The notes under the pieces were generated by a model. The model was given only the letters and a program-made list of their open reading frames with translations, was not told the DNA's origin and ran no database searches. Both the position numbers and the translations under genes were made by a program. From Sulfurimicrobium sp964552675 (GTDB taxonomy: Bacteria; Pseudomonadota; Gammaproteobacteria; Burkholderiales; Sulfuricellaceae): 64,000 bases of DNA. Location of the stretch: the NCBI GenBank assembly GCA_964552675.1, contig CAZKHJ010000003.1, positions 1-64,000 of the forward strand, given 5' to 3'. Positions within the stretch are counted from its first letter, which is position 1. Each line of letters starts with the position of its first letter. This document shows positions 41,146 to 49,321 of this stretch, in pieces.

Positions 41146-42075
41146 ATGAGTTCTTTCCCCCCCGCCGTCTTCCTCATGGGCCCTACCGCCAGCGGCAAGA
41201 CTGGCGTGGCGGTGGAGCTGGTGCAGCATCTGCCGGTGGAAATCATCAGCGTGGATTCGGCGCTGGTGTACCGCGCCATGGACATCGGCACGGCCAAGCC
41301 GGATGCCGCCACGCTGGCCGCTGCACCGCATCACCTCATCGACATCATTGATCCCACCGCGAGCTATTCCGCAGCGCAGTTCCGCAGCGATGCCCTGTGC
41401 CTGATGGCGGAGATCAGCGCGCGCGGCAAAATCCCCCTCCTGGTCGGCGGCACCATGCTGTACTTCAAGGCGCTGCGCGAGGGCTTGAACGATCTGCCCC
41501 AGGCCGATCCCGCTCTGCGTGCGGAGCTGGAGGAACGGGCGCGGCAAGCCGGCTGGCCGGCATTGCACGACCAACTGGCCCGGCTCGACCCGGCCACCGC
41601 CGCGCGCCTCGAACCTGCCGACGCGCAACGCATCCAGCGCGCGCTGGAAGTCTGCCTCCTCAGCGGCCGGCCGATGTCGGCCCTGCTGGCGGAAGGACGC
41701 CAGGCCGAGCTGCCTTACCGCCTGATCCAGCTGGCCCTGCTGCCGGGCGACCGGGCCGTGCTGCACCGGCGCATCGAGGCGCGTTTCGACGCCATGCTGG
41801 CACAGGGGCTGGTGGAAGAAGTGCAGATGCTGCGGGCACGCTATGCGCTGTCGCCGGAGATGCCCTCCATGCGCTGCGTCGGCTACCGTCAGACATGGCA
41901 ATACCTGGAGGGAGAAATCGATTTTGCCACGCTGCGCGACACGGGCATTTTCGCCACCCGCCAATTGGCCAAACGCCAGCTGACCTGGCTGCGCGGGATG
42001 GAAGGGGTGACCAGTTTCGATTGCCTGGGGGATGATGTGGCGGCGCAGGTGCTGTCTTATCTCCGTGTTTTGTAG
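41146..42075 (+). CDS. miaA: tRNA dimethylallyltransferase
   Basis: A 309-residue enzyme that adds the isopentenyl group to A37 of tRNAs reading U-starting codons. The start at ATG 41146 fits MSSFPPAVFLMGPTASGKTGVA (P-loop GPTASGKT). Further motifs are EIISVDSALVYRAMDIGTAKP, PHHLIDIIDP, LVGGTMLYFKAL and SMRCVGYRQ. The C-terminal FATRQLAKRQLTWLR is typical. The upstream neighbour is mutL, a frequent mutL-miaA order in proteobacteria. Confidence 0.96.
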   Translation: MSSFPPAVFLMGPTASGKTGVAVELVQHLPVEIISVDSALVYRAMDIGTAKPDAATLAAAPHHLIDIIDPTASYSAAQFRSDALCLMAEISARGKIPLLVGGTMLYFKALREGLNDLPQADPALRAELEERARQAGWPALHDQLARLDPATAARLEPADAQRIQRALEVCLLSGRPMSALLAEGRQAELPYRLIQLALLPGDRAVLHRRIEARFDAMLAQGLVEEVQMLRARYALSPEMPSMRCVGYRQTWQYLEGEIDFATLRDTGIFATRQLAKRQLTWLRGMEGVTSFDCLGDDVAAQVLSYLRVL

Positions 42076-42081
42076 CACAGC

Positions 42082-42363
42082 TTACAAGCGTTTTTTCAAC
42101 TCCACATACACGTCTTCGCGCGTCGTGACAGAAAGGATCGTCAGCAACCCGGCTTCATCATCCACGTGATAAACGAGGCGGTACTGCGGCGTGGTAATTT
42201 TGATCTTGTAACAGTCGGGTAATTCCCGCAGTGCGTCTTTTGCCACTCGGGGCGTGATCAGCCGTTCCCTGGTCAGTTTTTCCTTGAACCGCCGTTTGAC
42301 GCTGTCATCCAGCTTGGTCCACTCCCGTTCGGCCTCGGGGTGGATCGCAAGCTCATAGCTCAT
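42082..42363 (-). CDS. RelE/ParE-type toxin
   Basis: A 93-residue toxin from ATG 42363: SYELAIHPEAEREWTKLDDSVKRRFKEKL, then LRELPDCYKIKITTPQYRLVYHVDD and TREDVYVELKKRL. It has the RelE fold with basic residues (Lys/Arg in YKIKI and YRLVY). RelE toxins cut mRNA in the ribosome. The start overlaps the antitoxin stop by 11 bases. Confidence 0.9.
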   Translation of the reverse strand: MSYELAIHPEAEREWTKLDDSVKRRFKEKLTRERLITPRVAKDALRELPDCYKIKITTPQYRLVYHVDDEAGLLTILSVTTREDVYVELKKRL

Positions 42364-42610
42364 CGGGGCTAATCCTGCGGGCAAGATTCCGGGAGGGGAA
42401 ACGCGATTTGGCCCGGTCTTCAGCGACACGGTCCGCAATCGCGTCCAGCATGGCCTGCATCATGCGCGGCGAGACGATGTAGCCTGCGGGTTTGTTGTGG
42501 TTCAGGATCGCCACGGCCTCGTCGGTCTCTTCTGCCTGCTTCAGTACACGGGAAGGGGATTCGCGCAACTCGGTTACACCAATCGTATGCTCTGCAAAAA
42601 TCGCATCCAT
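42353..42610 (-). CDS. Phd/YefM-type antitoxin
   Basis: This 85-residue protein has the Phd/YefM N-terminal DNA-binding pattern TIGVTELRESPSRVLKQAEETDEAVAILNHNKPAGYIVSPRMMQAML. The disordered C-terminal tail (RFPSRNLARRISPDEL) wraps the toxin in this family. It is the upstream gene of the pair, as usual. From 42611 to 42757 lies its promoter region and nothing else I can name. Confidence 0.9.
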   Translation of the reverse strand: MDAIFAEHTIGVTELRESPSRVLKQAEETDEAVAILNHNKPAGYIVSPRMMQAMLDAIADRVAEDRAKSRFPSRNLARRISPDEL

Positions 42611-42757
42611 GATTTGCTCCTTTTAGTGTGCGATATTAATGCATGAATTTGGTGCTGTATATGAGATATTGCTGTGTGGGAATTGCGCGTGTGGCTGTTT
42701 GAGCTGGTGTCGCCATGCTGCAGAGCTGCCGCCGATGTGCGGCCTTATGGGATGGCT

Positions 42758-43471
42758 TTATTCGGCGGGCTTGCGCGGCTTGCCCTTGCCCGAGGCGGCG
42801 TTCATTTCCTCGATAGCCTGTTTCAGCGCCTGTGCGCTGGCCTTGGGATCCTTGCCGCTGAATACCATGACGTCATCTTTTCCTTCCGCAGAGGAGCCGT
42901 TCTCCGGCGTGGCGCCGGCGCTCTCCTCGTGGCCTTTGCCGTCCTGGGATTTTCCCTTTTTCAGCGCCTCAAGCTGTTTGGACATTTCTTCGTTCTGCTT
43001 TTTCAGCGCTTCCAGCTGTGCCTGCATCTCGCTTTCGCCATGAGCCGGCTTGGCGGGCGCCTCGCTGCCATGGACGGCGGCTGAGGTTGGGGCCGGCGCT
43101 TCCGCCTTGGGGGAGGAGAGCAGAAATTTCCAGACGGCAAACCCGATCCCGGCCAGAAGCAGAACCGCTGCGCCCAGCGCGCCGCCAATGATCAGCCGTT
43201 TTTTCAGATTGGGAGGGGGGGGGGAGGGCGTGCTTTCTTCGCCAGCCTCGGGTGTGCCTAGCGTTTCCTCCTCGCTGGCCGGGCTGTGGCGGCGCAGGCG
43301 CTGGCCCAGCGCTGAAAACATGTTGCGCAGGCGTGCCAGTGCTCCGGCCGGGGCCGGATTTTCCTCGGCGGCTTCCTCTGTGGCGGAGGCGATGGCCATG
43401 GTCTTGTCATCGTCGGCCTGCTCCTCCTCCGCCTCTTGCGGCTTTTTCTTTTTCCAGAACATCAGATTCAT
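42758..43471 (-). CDS. Single-pass membrane protein with acidic and coiled-coil segments
   Basis: A 237-residue protein. A short basic start (NLMFWKKKKPQ) is followed by about 75 acidic or low-complexity cytoplasmic residues with a proline run, and one transmembrane helix near 92-114 (LIIGGALGAAVLLLAGIGFAVW). A periplasmic coiled coil follows (SEMQAQLEALKKQNEEMSKQLEALKKG) and then a charged tail. I do not recognise the family. The ATG overlaps the xseA stop, so it is co-expressed with exonuclease VII. Low-complexity content warns against functional guesses. Confidence 0.7.
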   Translation of the reverse strand: MNLMFWKKKKPQEAEEEQADDDKTMAIASATEEAAEENPAPAGALARLRNMFSALGQRLRRHSPASEEETLGTPEAGEESTPSPPPPNLKKRLIIGGALGAAVLLLAGIGFAVWKFLLSSPKAEAPAPTSAAVHGSEAPAKPAHGESEMQAQLEALKKQNEEMSKQLEALKKGKSQDGKGHEESAGATPENGSSAEGKDDVMVFSGKDPKASAQALKQAIEEMNAASGKGKPRKPAE

Positions 43472-44811
43472 GCGCTTTCCTCCGTGCGGGTCACCCGGGC
43501 GGCGGCACTGCCGTGCGCGAAGGTGATGGAAATATCTTCATTGGGGGATATTTCGGCGCTGCTGCGCACGATCTTGCCCTTGCCGGTGCGCACCATGCTG
43601 AAGCCGCGTTCCAGCACGGCCTCGGGATTGAGATGCTGCAGGCTGGCGGCGAGACGGTATAGCGTGGCTTCATGACGCTGCAGTGATTGCCCCATGGCAA
43701 GTTCCAGGCGTTGCCCGAGCTGCTGTTGGCGGGACAGCAGCATGTGCGGCGCGGGTGCCGCACCCGCGAGGCGGCGGGCAAGCTGCTGCACGCGCCAGCC
43801 CTGCTGTTCCAGGATACGATGGGCTGCCTGCTGCTGGCGCTGACGCAGGTGTTCCAGATGTTGCAGCTGGTTCTGGATGCGCGTGCCGGGATGCACCAGG
43901 CGGCGTGTCAGATAATCAACATGCTGCATGCGTTGCTCCAGGCCGCGCGCTGTTTGCCGTGCCAGCCGGGCATGCAGCGCGTCGAGCCGGTGCCGCAGAT
44001 CGGCGCGGTGGGGCGTGGCAAGTTCCGCTGCGGCCGTGGGCGTGGGGGCGCGCCGGTCAGCCGCGAAATCGGCGATGGTGATGTCGGTTTCGTGGCCGAT
44101 GCCGCTGACGATGGGTGTCCCGCACGCGGCAATCGCGCGAGCCACGGCTTCCTCGTTGAATGCCCACAAATCCTCGATGCTGCCGCCGCCACGGCACAGG
44201 ATCAGGGTGTCGCATTCGTTGCGGCTATCGGCCAGCTGGATGGCTTGCGCGATTTTCTGTCCCGCGCCTTCGCCCTGTACTGGCGTGGGATAGAGCACCA
44301 CCGGGATGCCTGGCATACGCCGGCGCAGGGTGGTGAGCACGTCGCGCAGCGCGGCAGCGGCGGGTGAAGTGATGATTCCGATGCGCTGTGGGAAGGCTGG
44401 CAGGGCTTGCTTGCGCGTTTCGTCGAACAGTCCTTCTGCGGCCAGCCTGGCCTTGAGCTTTTCAAAGGCTTCGAACAGCGCGCCCAGGCCGGCGCGGCGC
44501 ATGGCTTCGACGCCGAGTTGGAATTCGCCGCGCGCTTCATACAGGGTCACCAGCGCGCGGATTTCCACCTGCATGCCGTTTTCCGGCTTGAAATCGACGA
44601 ACTGGTTTTTATTGCGGAACATGGCGCAGCGCGCCTGGGCCTGGCTGTCCTTGAGCGAAAAATACCAGTGCCCGGAAGCGGCGCGGGTGAAATTGGATAT
44701 TTCACCCGCTACCCACAGGAGCGGAAAGGTTTGCTCCAGAACGGCCCTGGCATGGCGGTTGAGTTCACTGACGGTGAGGACGGACTGCGCCATGGAGTAC
44801 GGAGAGGACAT
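43468..44811 (-). CDS. xseA: Exodeoxyribonuclease VII large subunit
   Basis: A 447-residue subunit of the single-strand DNA exonuclease. The N-terminal OB-fold starts with LTVSELNRHARAVLEQTFPLLWVAGEISNFTRAASGHWYFSLKD. The catalytic domain includes RIGIITSPAAAALRDVLTTLRRR, ILCRGGGSIEDLWAFNEE and PIVSGIGHETDITIADFAAD. A long coiled-coil region follows. ATG 44811 is annotated; ATG 44793 (MAQSVLTV) is equally likely, as neither has a strong ribosome site. The small subunit XseB is not nearby. Confidence 0.95.
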   Translation of the reverse strand: MSSPYSMAQSVLTVSELNRHARAVLEQTFPLLWVAGEISNFTRAASGHWYFSLKDSQAQARCAMFRNKNQFVDFKPENGMQVEIRALVTLYEARGEFQLGVEAMRRAGLGALFEAFEKLKARLAAEGLFDETRKQALPAFPQRIGIITSPAAAALRDVLTTLRRRMPGIPVVLYPTPVQGEGAGQKIAQAIQLADSRNECDTLILCRGGGSIEDLWAFNEEAVARAIAACGTPIVSGIGHETDITIADFAADRRAPTPTAAAELATPHRADLRHRLDALHARLARQTARGLEQRMQHVDYLTRRLVHPGTRIQNQLQHLEHLRQRQQQAAHRILEQQGWRVQQLARRLAGAAPAPHMLLSRQQQLGQRLELAMGQSLQRHEATLYRLAASLQHLNPEAVLERGFSMVRTGKGKIVRSSAEISPNEDISITFAHGSAAARVTRTEESA

Positions 44812-45002
44812 GGACGAATTCTAAACTAATCCACAGCGGTAAAAAAACTTTCATGCAGGCGGCTAGATTATCAATGGTTTATTAGTGGATTCTTAAATAT
44901 ATGATTTATAATAATAAAAATACAAGCCCAATTTTTGGGCGGAACAGAAAATATGTTATATGGAATGGAGTTAAGATGCTTTTTGACAAACCATGCACAA
45001 AG

Positions 45003-45025
45003 TTATCCACAGTTTCTGTGGACAA
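45003..45025. promoter_or_regulatory. Inverted pair of DnaA-box-like 9-mers
   Basis: TTATCCACA (45003-45011) matches the DnaA box consensus, and TGTGGACAA (45017-45025) is its inverted near copy with a 5-base gap. They lie in the AT-rich 326-base space between xseA and exbB (44812-45137), which otherwise shows no gene that I can support. With only two good boxes, an origin is unlikely; a DnaA-controlled promoter for exbB is possible. Confidence 0.45.
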
Positions 45026-45137
45026 TAGTAGAAAACGCCTAATGGGCCATGAACTTATGACGGCTGGAATGGTCGCCCTTGCTGAAAATGGGGCGGCAGG
45101 CTAAAGTTACAGGGTTGAAAATAACGGGGGGACGGGC

Positions 45138-45743
45138 GTGTTATCCATAATTCAAGCTGCCGGCTGGCCGATCTGGCCGCTGATTGTCGCTTCGGTGGTG
45201 GCGCTGGCGATTATCGGCGAGCGCTTGTGGTCCCTGAACGGCGGCCTGGTGGCGCCAGTCAGCCTGCTGCCCAAGGTGCAGGAATGGCTGCAGCAGGGCG
45301 GCGTGAACGATGAGATGCTCGCCAATCTGGAACGCCATTCTCCCCTGGGACGGCTGTTTGCGGCCGGCCTGCGCAATGTCAGCAGTTCGCGGGAAATGAT
45401 GCAGGAGGCGATCGAGGATGCGGGCCGTGCCGTGACGCACGAACTGGAACGCTTCCTGACCACGCTGGGCACCATTGCCTCGATCAGCCCCCTGCTGGGA
45501 CTGCTGGGCACGGTGATCGGCATGGTGGAAATCTTCGGCGCCCTGACCCCGACCGGCGGCAGCCCGGCGCAACTGGCCCACGGCATTTCGGTGGCACTCT
45601 ACAACACGGCCATGGGCCTGATCGTGGCAATTCCCAGCATGATTTTTTACCGTTATTTCCGCACCAAGGTTGATACCCTGGTGCTGGAAATGGAGCAGCA
45701 GTCGATCAAGCTGGTGGATATGGTTCACGGCGCGCGCAAATGA
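45138..45743 (+). CDS. exbB: MotA/TolQ/ExbB family proton-channel protein
   Basis: A 201-residue inner-membrane protein from GTG 45138 with a GGGGGG-type ribosome site. Three transmembrane helices are visible: PLIVASVVALAIIGERLW, then GTIASISPLLGLLGTVIGMVEIF, then GISVALYNTAMGLIVAIPSMIFY. The last two carry the family-typical TVxGM and TALGL-like segments. It works with the ExbD product of the next gene (four-base overlap) in proton-driven energising of outer-membrane processes. TonB itself is not adjacent. Confidence 0.93.
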   Translation: MLSIIQAAGWPIWPLIVASVVALAIIGERLWSLNGGLVAPVSLLPKVQEWLQQGGVNDEMLANLERHSPLGRLFAAGLRNVSSSREMMQEAIEDAGRAVTHELERFLTTLGTIASISPLLGLLGTVIGMVEIFGALTPTGGSPAQLAHGISVALYNTAMGLIVAIPSMIFYRYFRTKVDTLVLEMEQQSIKLVDMVHGARK

Positions 45744-46162
45744 ATTTCCAGCGCGGTCGTGCCAAGGAAGAGCCGGAAATCAATCTCATCCCGATGATTG
45801 ACGTGTTGCTGGTAATCCTGATCTTTCTCATGGTTACCACTACTTTTTCCCAGATCGCCGAGTTGCAGATCAATCTGCCCTCCGCTGATGCCGAAAAACA
45901 GTCGCAGAAAGCGAATGAAATCACCGTGGCGGTCGACGCTTCCGGGCGTTATGTCGTCAACCGCGCGCCACTGGCCAATCCTGACGTGGAAGCCCTGAGC
46001 ACTGCACTGCGCCGCGCGGCGGGTGACCATCCCGATCCGGTGATCGTGATCAATGCGGATGCACAGGCCAGCCACCAGTCAGTGGTCAATGTCATGGAAG
46101 CATCGCGCCTGGCGGGGTACAGCCGCATCAGTTTCGCCACCCAGGCGAAGAACGGCAAGTGA
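45740..46162 (+). CDS. exbD: ExbD/TolR family protein
   Basis: This 140-residue protein has the hallmark EPEINLIPMIDVLLVILIFLMVTTTF near the N-terminus. Its membrane Asp (about residue 24) is the proton-carrying residue. The periplasmic C-terminal domain follows (DVEALSTALRRAAGDHPDPVIVINAD). It partners ExbB. The stop overlaps the lpxK start. The order exbB-exbD-lpxK-trm112-kdsB-adk is usual in betaproteobacteria. Confidence 0.95.
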   Translation: MNFQRGRAKEEPEINLIPMIDVLLVILIFLMVTTTFSQIAELQINLPSADAEKQSQKANEITVAVDASGRYVVNRAPLANPDVEALSTALRRAAGDHPDPVIVINADAQASHQSVVNVMEASRLAGYSRISFATQAKNGK

Positions 46163-47190
46163 CGTACATGCCCGGCGCAGGCTCCGGGCCAGGCCCCTGG
46201 CTGGAACGGCAGTGGTATTGCCTCGGCCCATGGCAGCTTTTGCTGCTGCCATTGAGCGCCCTGTTCTGGCTGCTTTCGGCGCTGCGGCGCCGGGCTTATC
46301 GTTGCGGTTGGTTCAGGGCGCAAGCGCTGCCCGTTGCCGTCATTGTGATAGGCAACATCACCGTGGGCGGAGCCGGCAAGACACCGCTGGTGCTGTGGCT
46401 GGCACAGTTTCTGCGGCAGCATGGCTACCGGCCGGGCATTATCAGCCGCGGCTATGGGGGGGCTGCCAAAGCGCCACGCCAGGTTGACCCGGAGGATGAC
46501 GCGGCGCGGAGCGGCGACGAGCCTCTGCTGCTGGCGCGCGATTCTGCCTGCCCGGTCTGGACCGGGCGCGACCGGGCAGGCACAGGCCGGGCTTTGCTGA
46601 CGGCACACCCGGAATGCAATGTGATCATCAGCGATGACGGTTTGCAGCATTACCGCCTGGTGCGCGACGTTGAAATCGCGGTGGTGGATGGGACGCGGCG
46701 CCTGGGCAATGGTTTGCTGCTGCCGGCCGGCCCCTTGCGCGAGGGGCGCTGGCGTCTGAAGCAGGTCGATGCGGTGGTGATGAACGGTGCCGGGGAGATG
46801 GCTGGCGAAGCGCAATTCAGGATGAGCCTGAAGGGCGCGATATTGCGCAACCTGAACTCGGGGGCGACGCTGGATGCCGCTGGATTCAAGGGAAAAAAGC
46901 TGCATGCCGTGGCCGGTATTGGACACCCGCAGCGTTTTTTCGAGTCTTTGCGCGGTTTGGGGCTGGAAATCGAGGCGCATGCCTTCCCCGATCACCACGC
47001 GTATCGGCCTGGAGATCTTGACTGGCCTGATGCGGAGGCGATCCTGATGACCGAGAAGGATGCCGTGAAATGCGCGGCCTTTGCCGATCCGCGCTATTGG
47101 GCGCTACCCGTGCAGGCGGAGGTGGATGTGCAATTGGGACAGAAAATTCTGGATTTACTGAGGAAACATGATGGATGCAAAGCTGCTTGA
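46159..47190 (+). CDS. lpxK: Tetraacyldisaccharide 4'-kinase
   Basis: A 343-residue inner-membrane-associated kinase phosphorylating the lipid A precursor. The P-loop is VIGNITVGGAGKTPLVLWLA near residue 65. Further motifs are PGIISRGYGG, SGDEPLLLAR, VIISDDGLQHYRL and MTEKDAVKC. GTG 46159 overlaps the exbD stop; ATG 46168 is an alternative. The 3' end overlaps the trm112 gene by 23 bases. Confidence 0.95.
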   Translation: MTYMPGAGSGPGPWLERQWYCLGPWQLLLLPLSALFWLLSALRRRAYRCGWFRAQALPVAVIVIGNITVGGAGKTPLVLWLAQFLRQHGYRPGIISRGYGGAAKAPRQVDPEDDAARSGDEPLLLARDSACPVWTGRDRAGTGRALLTAHPECNVIISDDGLQHYRLVRDVEIAVVDGTRRLGNGLLLPAGPLREGRWRLKQVDAVVMNGAGEMAGEAQFRMSLKGAILRNLNSGATLDAAGFKGKKLHAVAGIGHPQRFFESLRGLGLEIEAHAFPDHHAYRPGDLDWPDAEAILMTEKDAVKCAAFADPRYWALPVQAEVDVQLGQKILDLLRKHDGCKAA

Positions 47191-47350
47191 GATTCTGGTG
47201 TGTCCCCTGTGCAAGGGGCCACTGGTATATAAAAAACCGGAGCAGGAACTGGTTTGTAAACCTTGTCGCCTGGCTTATCCGGTACGGGACGACATCCCGG
47301 TGATGCTTGAGGAAGAGGCGCGCAAGCTGCCAGCCGGGGAAGAAGTGTGA
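47168..47350 (+). CDS. Trm112 family zinc protein
   Basis: A 60-residue protein, MDAKLLEILVCPLCKGPLVY, with a second cysteine pair in LVCKPCRLAYPVRDDIPVML. The CxxC...CxxC set forms a zinc ribbon of the Trm112/YcaR family. Such proteins activate methyltransferases in eukaryotes; the bacterial role is unclear. Its place between lpxK and kdsB is widely conserved. Confidence 0.92.
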   Translation: MMDAKLLEILVCPLCKGPLVYKKPEQELVCKPCRLAYPVRDDIPVMLEEEARKLPAGEEV

Positions 47351-47375
47351 TGTCGAGTGGGAAAACCCATTGCCC

Positions 47376-48134
47376 ATGAATTTCAAAGTCGTCATCCCCG
47401 CCCGCTACGCTTCCACCCGCCTGCCTGGCAAGCCGCTGGCCGACATCGGCGGAAAGCCCATGGTGGTGCGGGTGGCGGAGCGGGCTCGCCAGAGCGGAGC
47501 GGCCGAAATATGGGTGGCGACCGACCATGACGGCGTGGCACAAGCGGTGCGCGATCATGGTTTCAATGCCTGCCTGACCTCGCCTGACCATGCGTCCGGC
47601 ACTGACCGCATCGCGGAAGTGGCGCGCCAGCAAGGCTGGGACGGGAATGATGTGGTCGTCAATGTGCAGGGAGATGAACCGCTGATCGCGCCTGAACTGA
47701 TCGGCACGGTTGCGCGGCGTTTGCATGATCACCCGCTGGCAGCCATTTCCACTGCTTGCCACCCCTTGCGCGACAGGGCCGAGATGTTCAACCCGAATGT
47801 GGTGAAGGTGGTGCTGGATCGTGCCGGCTATGCCCTGTATTTCAGCCGCGCACCCATCCCGTTTGCCCGTGATGCCTGGGCCGAACAGATGCCGGCGGTG
47901 CTTCCCGATGCTCTTCCGGCATTTCGCCATATCGGCATTTACGCGTATCGTGTCGGTTTTCTTGGGGTGTACGGAGGTCTCGATCCCGCTGCGATTGAAC
48001 AGTACGAGGCGCTGGAACAGTTGCGCGCGTTGTGGCATGGCTACAGAATCAGCGTCGCACAAACCGATGCGGCTCCGGCAGCCGGGGTGGATACGCCAGC
48101 CGATCTGGAGCGGGTGCGCGCCCTGATCGGTTGA
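47376..48134 (+). CDS. kdsB: CMP-KDO synthetase
   Basis: A 252-residue cytidylyltransferase activating 3-deoxy-D-manno-octulosonate for lipopolysaccharide inner core. Motifs seen are VVIPARYASTRLPGKPL (nucleotide loop), TSPDHASGTDRIAEV, NVQGDEPLI and RHIGIYAYR. ATG 47376 fits the family start MNFKVVIPARYAS. It follows trm112 by 25 bases. Confidence 0.96.
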   Translation: MNFKVVIPARYASTRLPGKPLADIGGKPMVVRVAERARQSGAAEIWVATDHDGVAQAVRDHGFNACLTSPDHASGTDRIAEVARQQGWDGNDVVVNVQGDEPLIAPELIGTVARRLHDHPLAAISTACHPLRDRAEMFNPNVVKVVLDRAGYALYFSRAPIPFARDAWAEQMPAVLPDALPAFRHIGIYAYRVGFLGVYGGLDPAAIEQYEALEQLRALWHGYRISVAQTDAAPAAGVDTPADLERVRALIG

Positions 48135-48279
48135 TTTAAATCGAGAGAATGGGCTTATCACTTTATAAAAAAAATTAAATGTGCATGGCCAGGCAATTGC
48201 AATACCCTTGTTGCAAGTTAGCAAAACAAGATGTTCTTATCCACAATCTTTTGAATGCGATATATCACGGAGGAATGAC

Positions 48280-48933
48280 ATGCGTTTGATTCTGCTGGGC
48301 GGCCCTGGAGCCGGCAAAGGTACACAGGCCAACTACATCAAGGAGAAATTCGGGATTCCGCAAATCTCCACTGGCGACATGCTGCGCGCTCACGTCAAGG
48401 CCGGCACGGAACTGGGCATGGCTGCCAAGAAAATCATGGATGCGGGTGGTCTGGTGTCCGACGACATCATCATCGGCATGGTGAAAGAGCGCCTGACCCA
48501 GGATGACTGCAAGAACGGATACCTGTTCGACGGCTTCCCGCGTACCATTCCCCAGGCCGAAGCAATGAAGGCCGCTGGCGTGCCGATCGACTACGTGGTG
48601 GAAATCGACGTGGCCGATGAGGAAATCATCAAGCGCATGTCGGGCCGCCGCGTGCACGTGGCTTCCGGCCGTACCTACCATGTCGTGTTCAATCCGCCCA
48701 AGGTGGCCGGCAAGGACGACGAAACCGGTGAAGACCTGATCCAGCGCGATGACGACAAGGAAGAGACGGTCAAGAAGCGCCTCGATATTTACCATGCTCA
48801 GACCGAGCCGCTGGTGAAGTACTACTCCGACTGGTCCGCGTCCGGTGCGGGCGGCGCACCCAAATGCGTGAAAATCCCCGGCGTGGGCAAGGTCGATCAG
48901 ATCCGCGACGCCGTTTTTGCTGCACTGAAATAA
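48280..48933 (+). CDS. adk: Adenylate kinase
   Basis: A 217-residue long-form adenylate kinase starting at ATG 48280 with ribosome site GGAGG. The P-loop is LLGGPGAGKGTQANYI. FGIPQISTGDMLRAHV and FDGFPRTIPQAEAM are typical. The LID domain (GRRVHVASGRTYHVVFNPPK) lacks the four zinc cysteines. It interconverts ATP, AMP and ADP. The upstream leader contains TTATCCACA near 48238. Confidence 0.97.
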   Translation: MRLILLGGPGAGKGTQANYIKEKFGIPQISTGDMLRAHVKAGTELGMAAKKIMDAGGLVSDDIIIGMVKERLTQDDCKNGYLFDGFPRTIPQAEAMKAAGVPIDYVVEIDVADEEIIKRMSGRRVHVASGRTYHVVFNPPKVAGKDDETGEDLIQRDDDKEETVKKRLDIYHAQTEPLVKYYSDWSASGAGGAPKCVKIPGVGKVDQIRDAVFAALK

Positions 48934-48946
48934 GTATCTGGCTGCG

Positions 48947-49297
48947 ATGAAAAAAAGAGAAAGTGTTCCGGACGTCACCAGCACCGAAATGTGGGTGGTG
49001 GAGACCGCTATCAAGGAGCGCTTCGGCGCGGGCGCGGTTGAATTGCAGGTGGCAGATTCGGATATCCGTCTCGACCCCGCCGACCGTGAAATGACCTCCT
49101 GCCCGACCCTGTACTGGACCGATGGCATTGCCCATTTCGTGATTTTCAAGGTGGGCGAGGGGCTTTATCGCAGCCAGTTTTTCTATTCCAAGCGGGATCA
49201 GTATGGCACCGGCCGTCGCGAGTATGACGATCTGGCCGAGTGCGTGTCCCTGCTGCTGAAATTCGAGGCGGACCACCGCAGCACACGGGCCGCCTGA
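48947..49297 (+). CDS. Conserved hypothetical protein between adk and pfp
   Basis: A 116-residue soluble protein with mixed charge. The N-terminus is KKRESVPDVTSTEMWVVETAIKERFG. A middle part shows ADREMTSCPTLYWTDGIAHFVIFKVGEGLYRSQFFYSKRDQYGTGRREYDDLAECV, rich in aromatic residues. There is no signal or membrane segment. I do not recognise the family. It is 13 bases after adk and 25 before pfp, which suggests co-expression with energy metabolism genes. Confidence 0.65.
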   Translation: MKKRESVPDVTSTEMWVVETAIKERFGAGAVELQVADSDIRLDPADREMTSCPTLYWTDGIAHFVIFKVGEGLYRSQFFYSKRDQYGTGRREYDDLAECVSLLLKFEADHRSTRAA

Positions 49298-49321
49298 GAA
49301 CAAAACAATCTGGAGGATGTA

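Noticed and set aside
44901..45104. 67-codon open frame before exbB
   Set aside because: No ribosome site, AT-rich start, and the frame passes through the DnaA-box pair. The translation has no recognisable pattern.
48131..48144. TTGAT-TTAA-ATCGA after kdsB as an FNR box for adk
   Set aside because: One mismatch, no -10 element at the right distance, and adk is a housekeeping gene.
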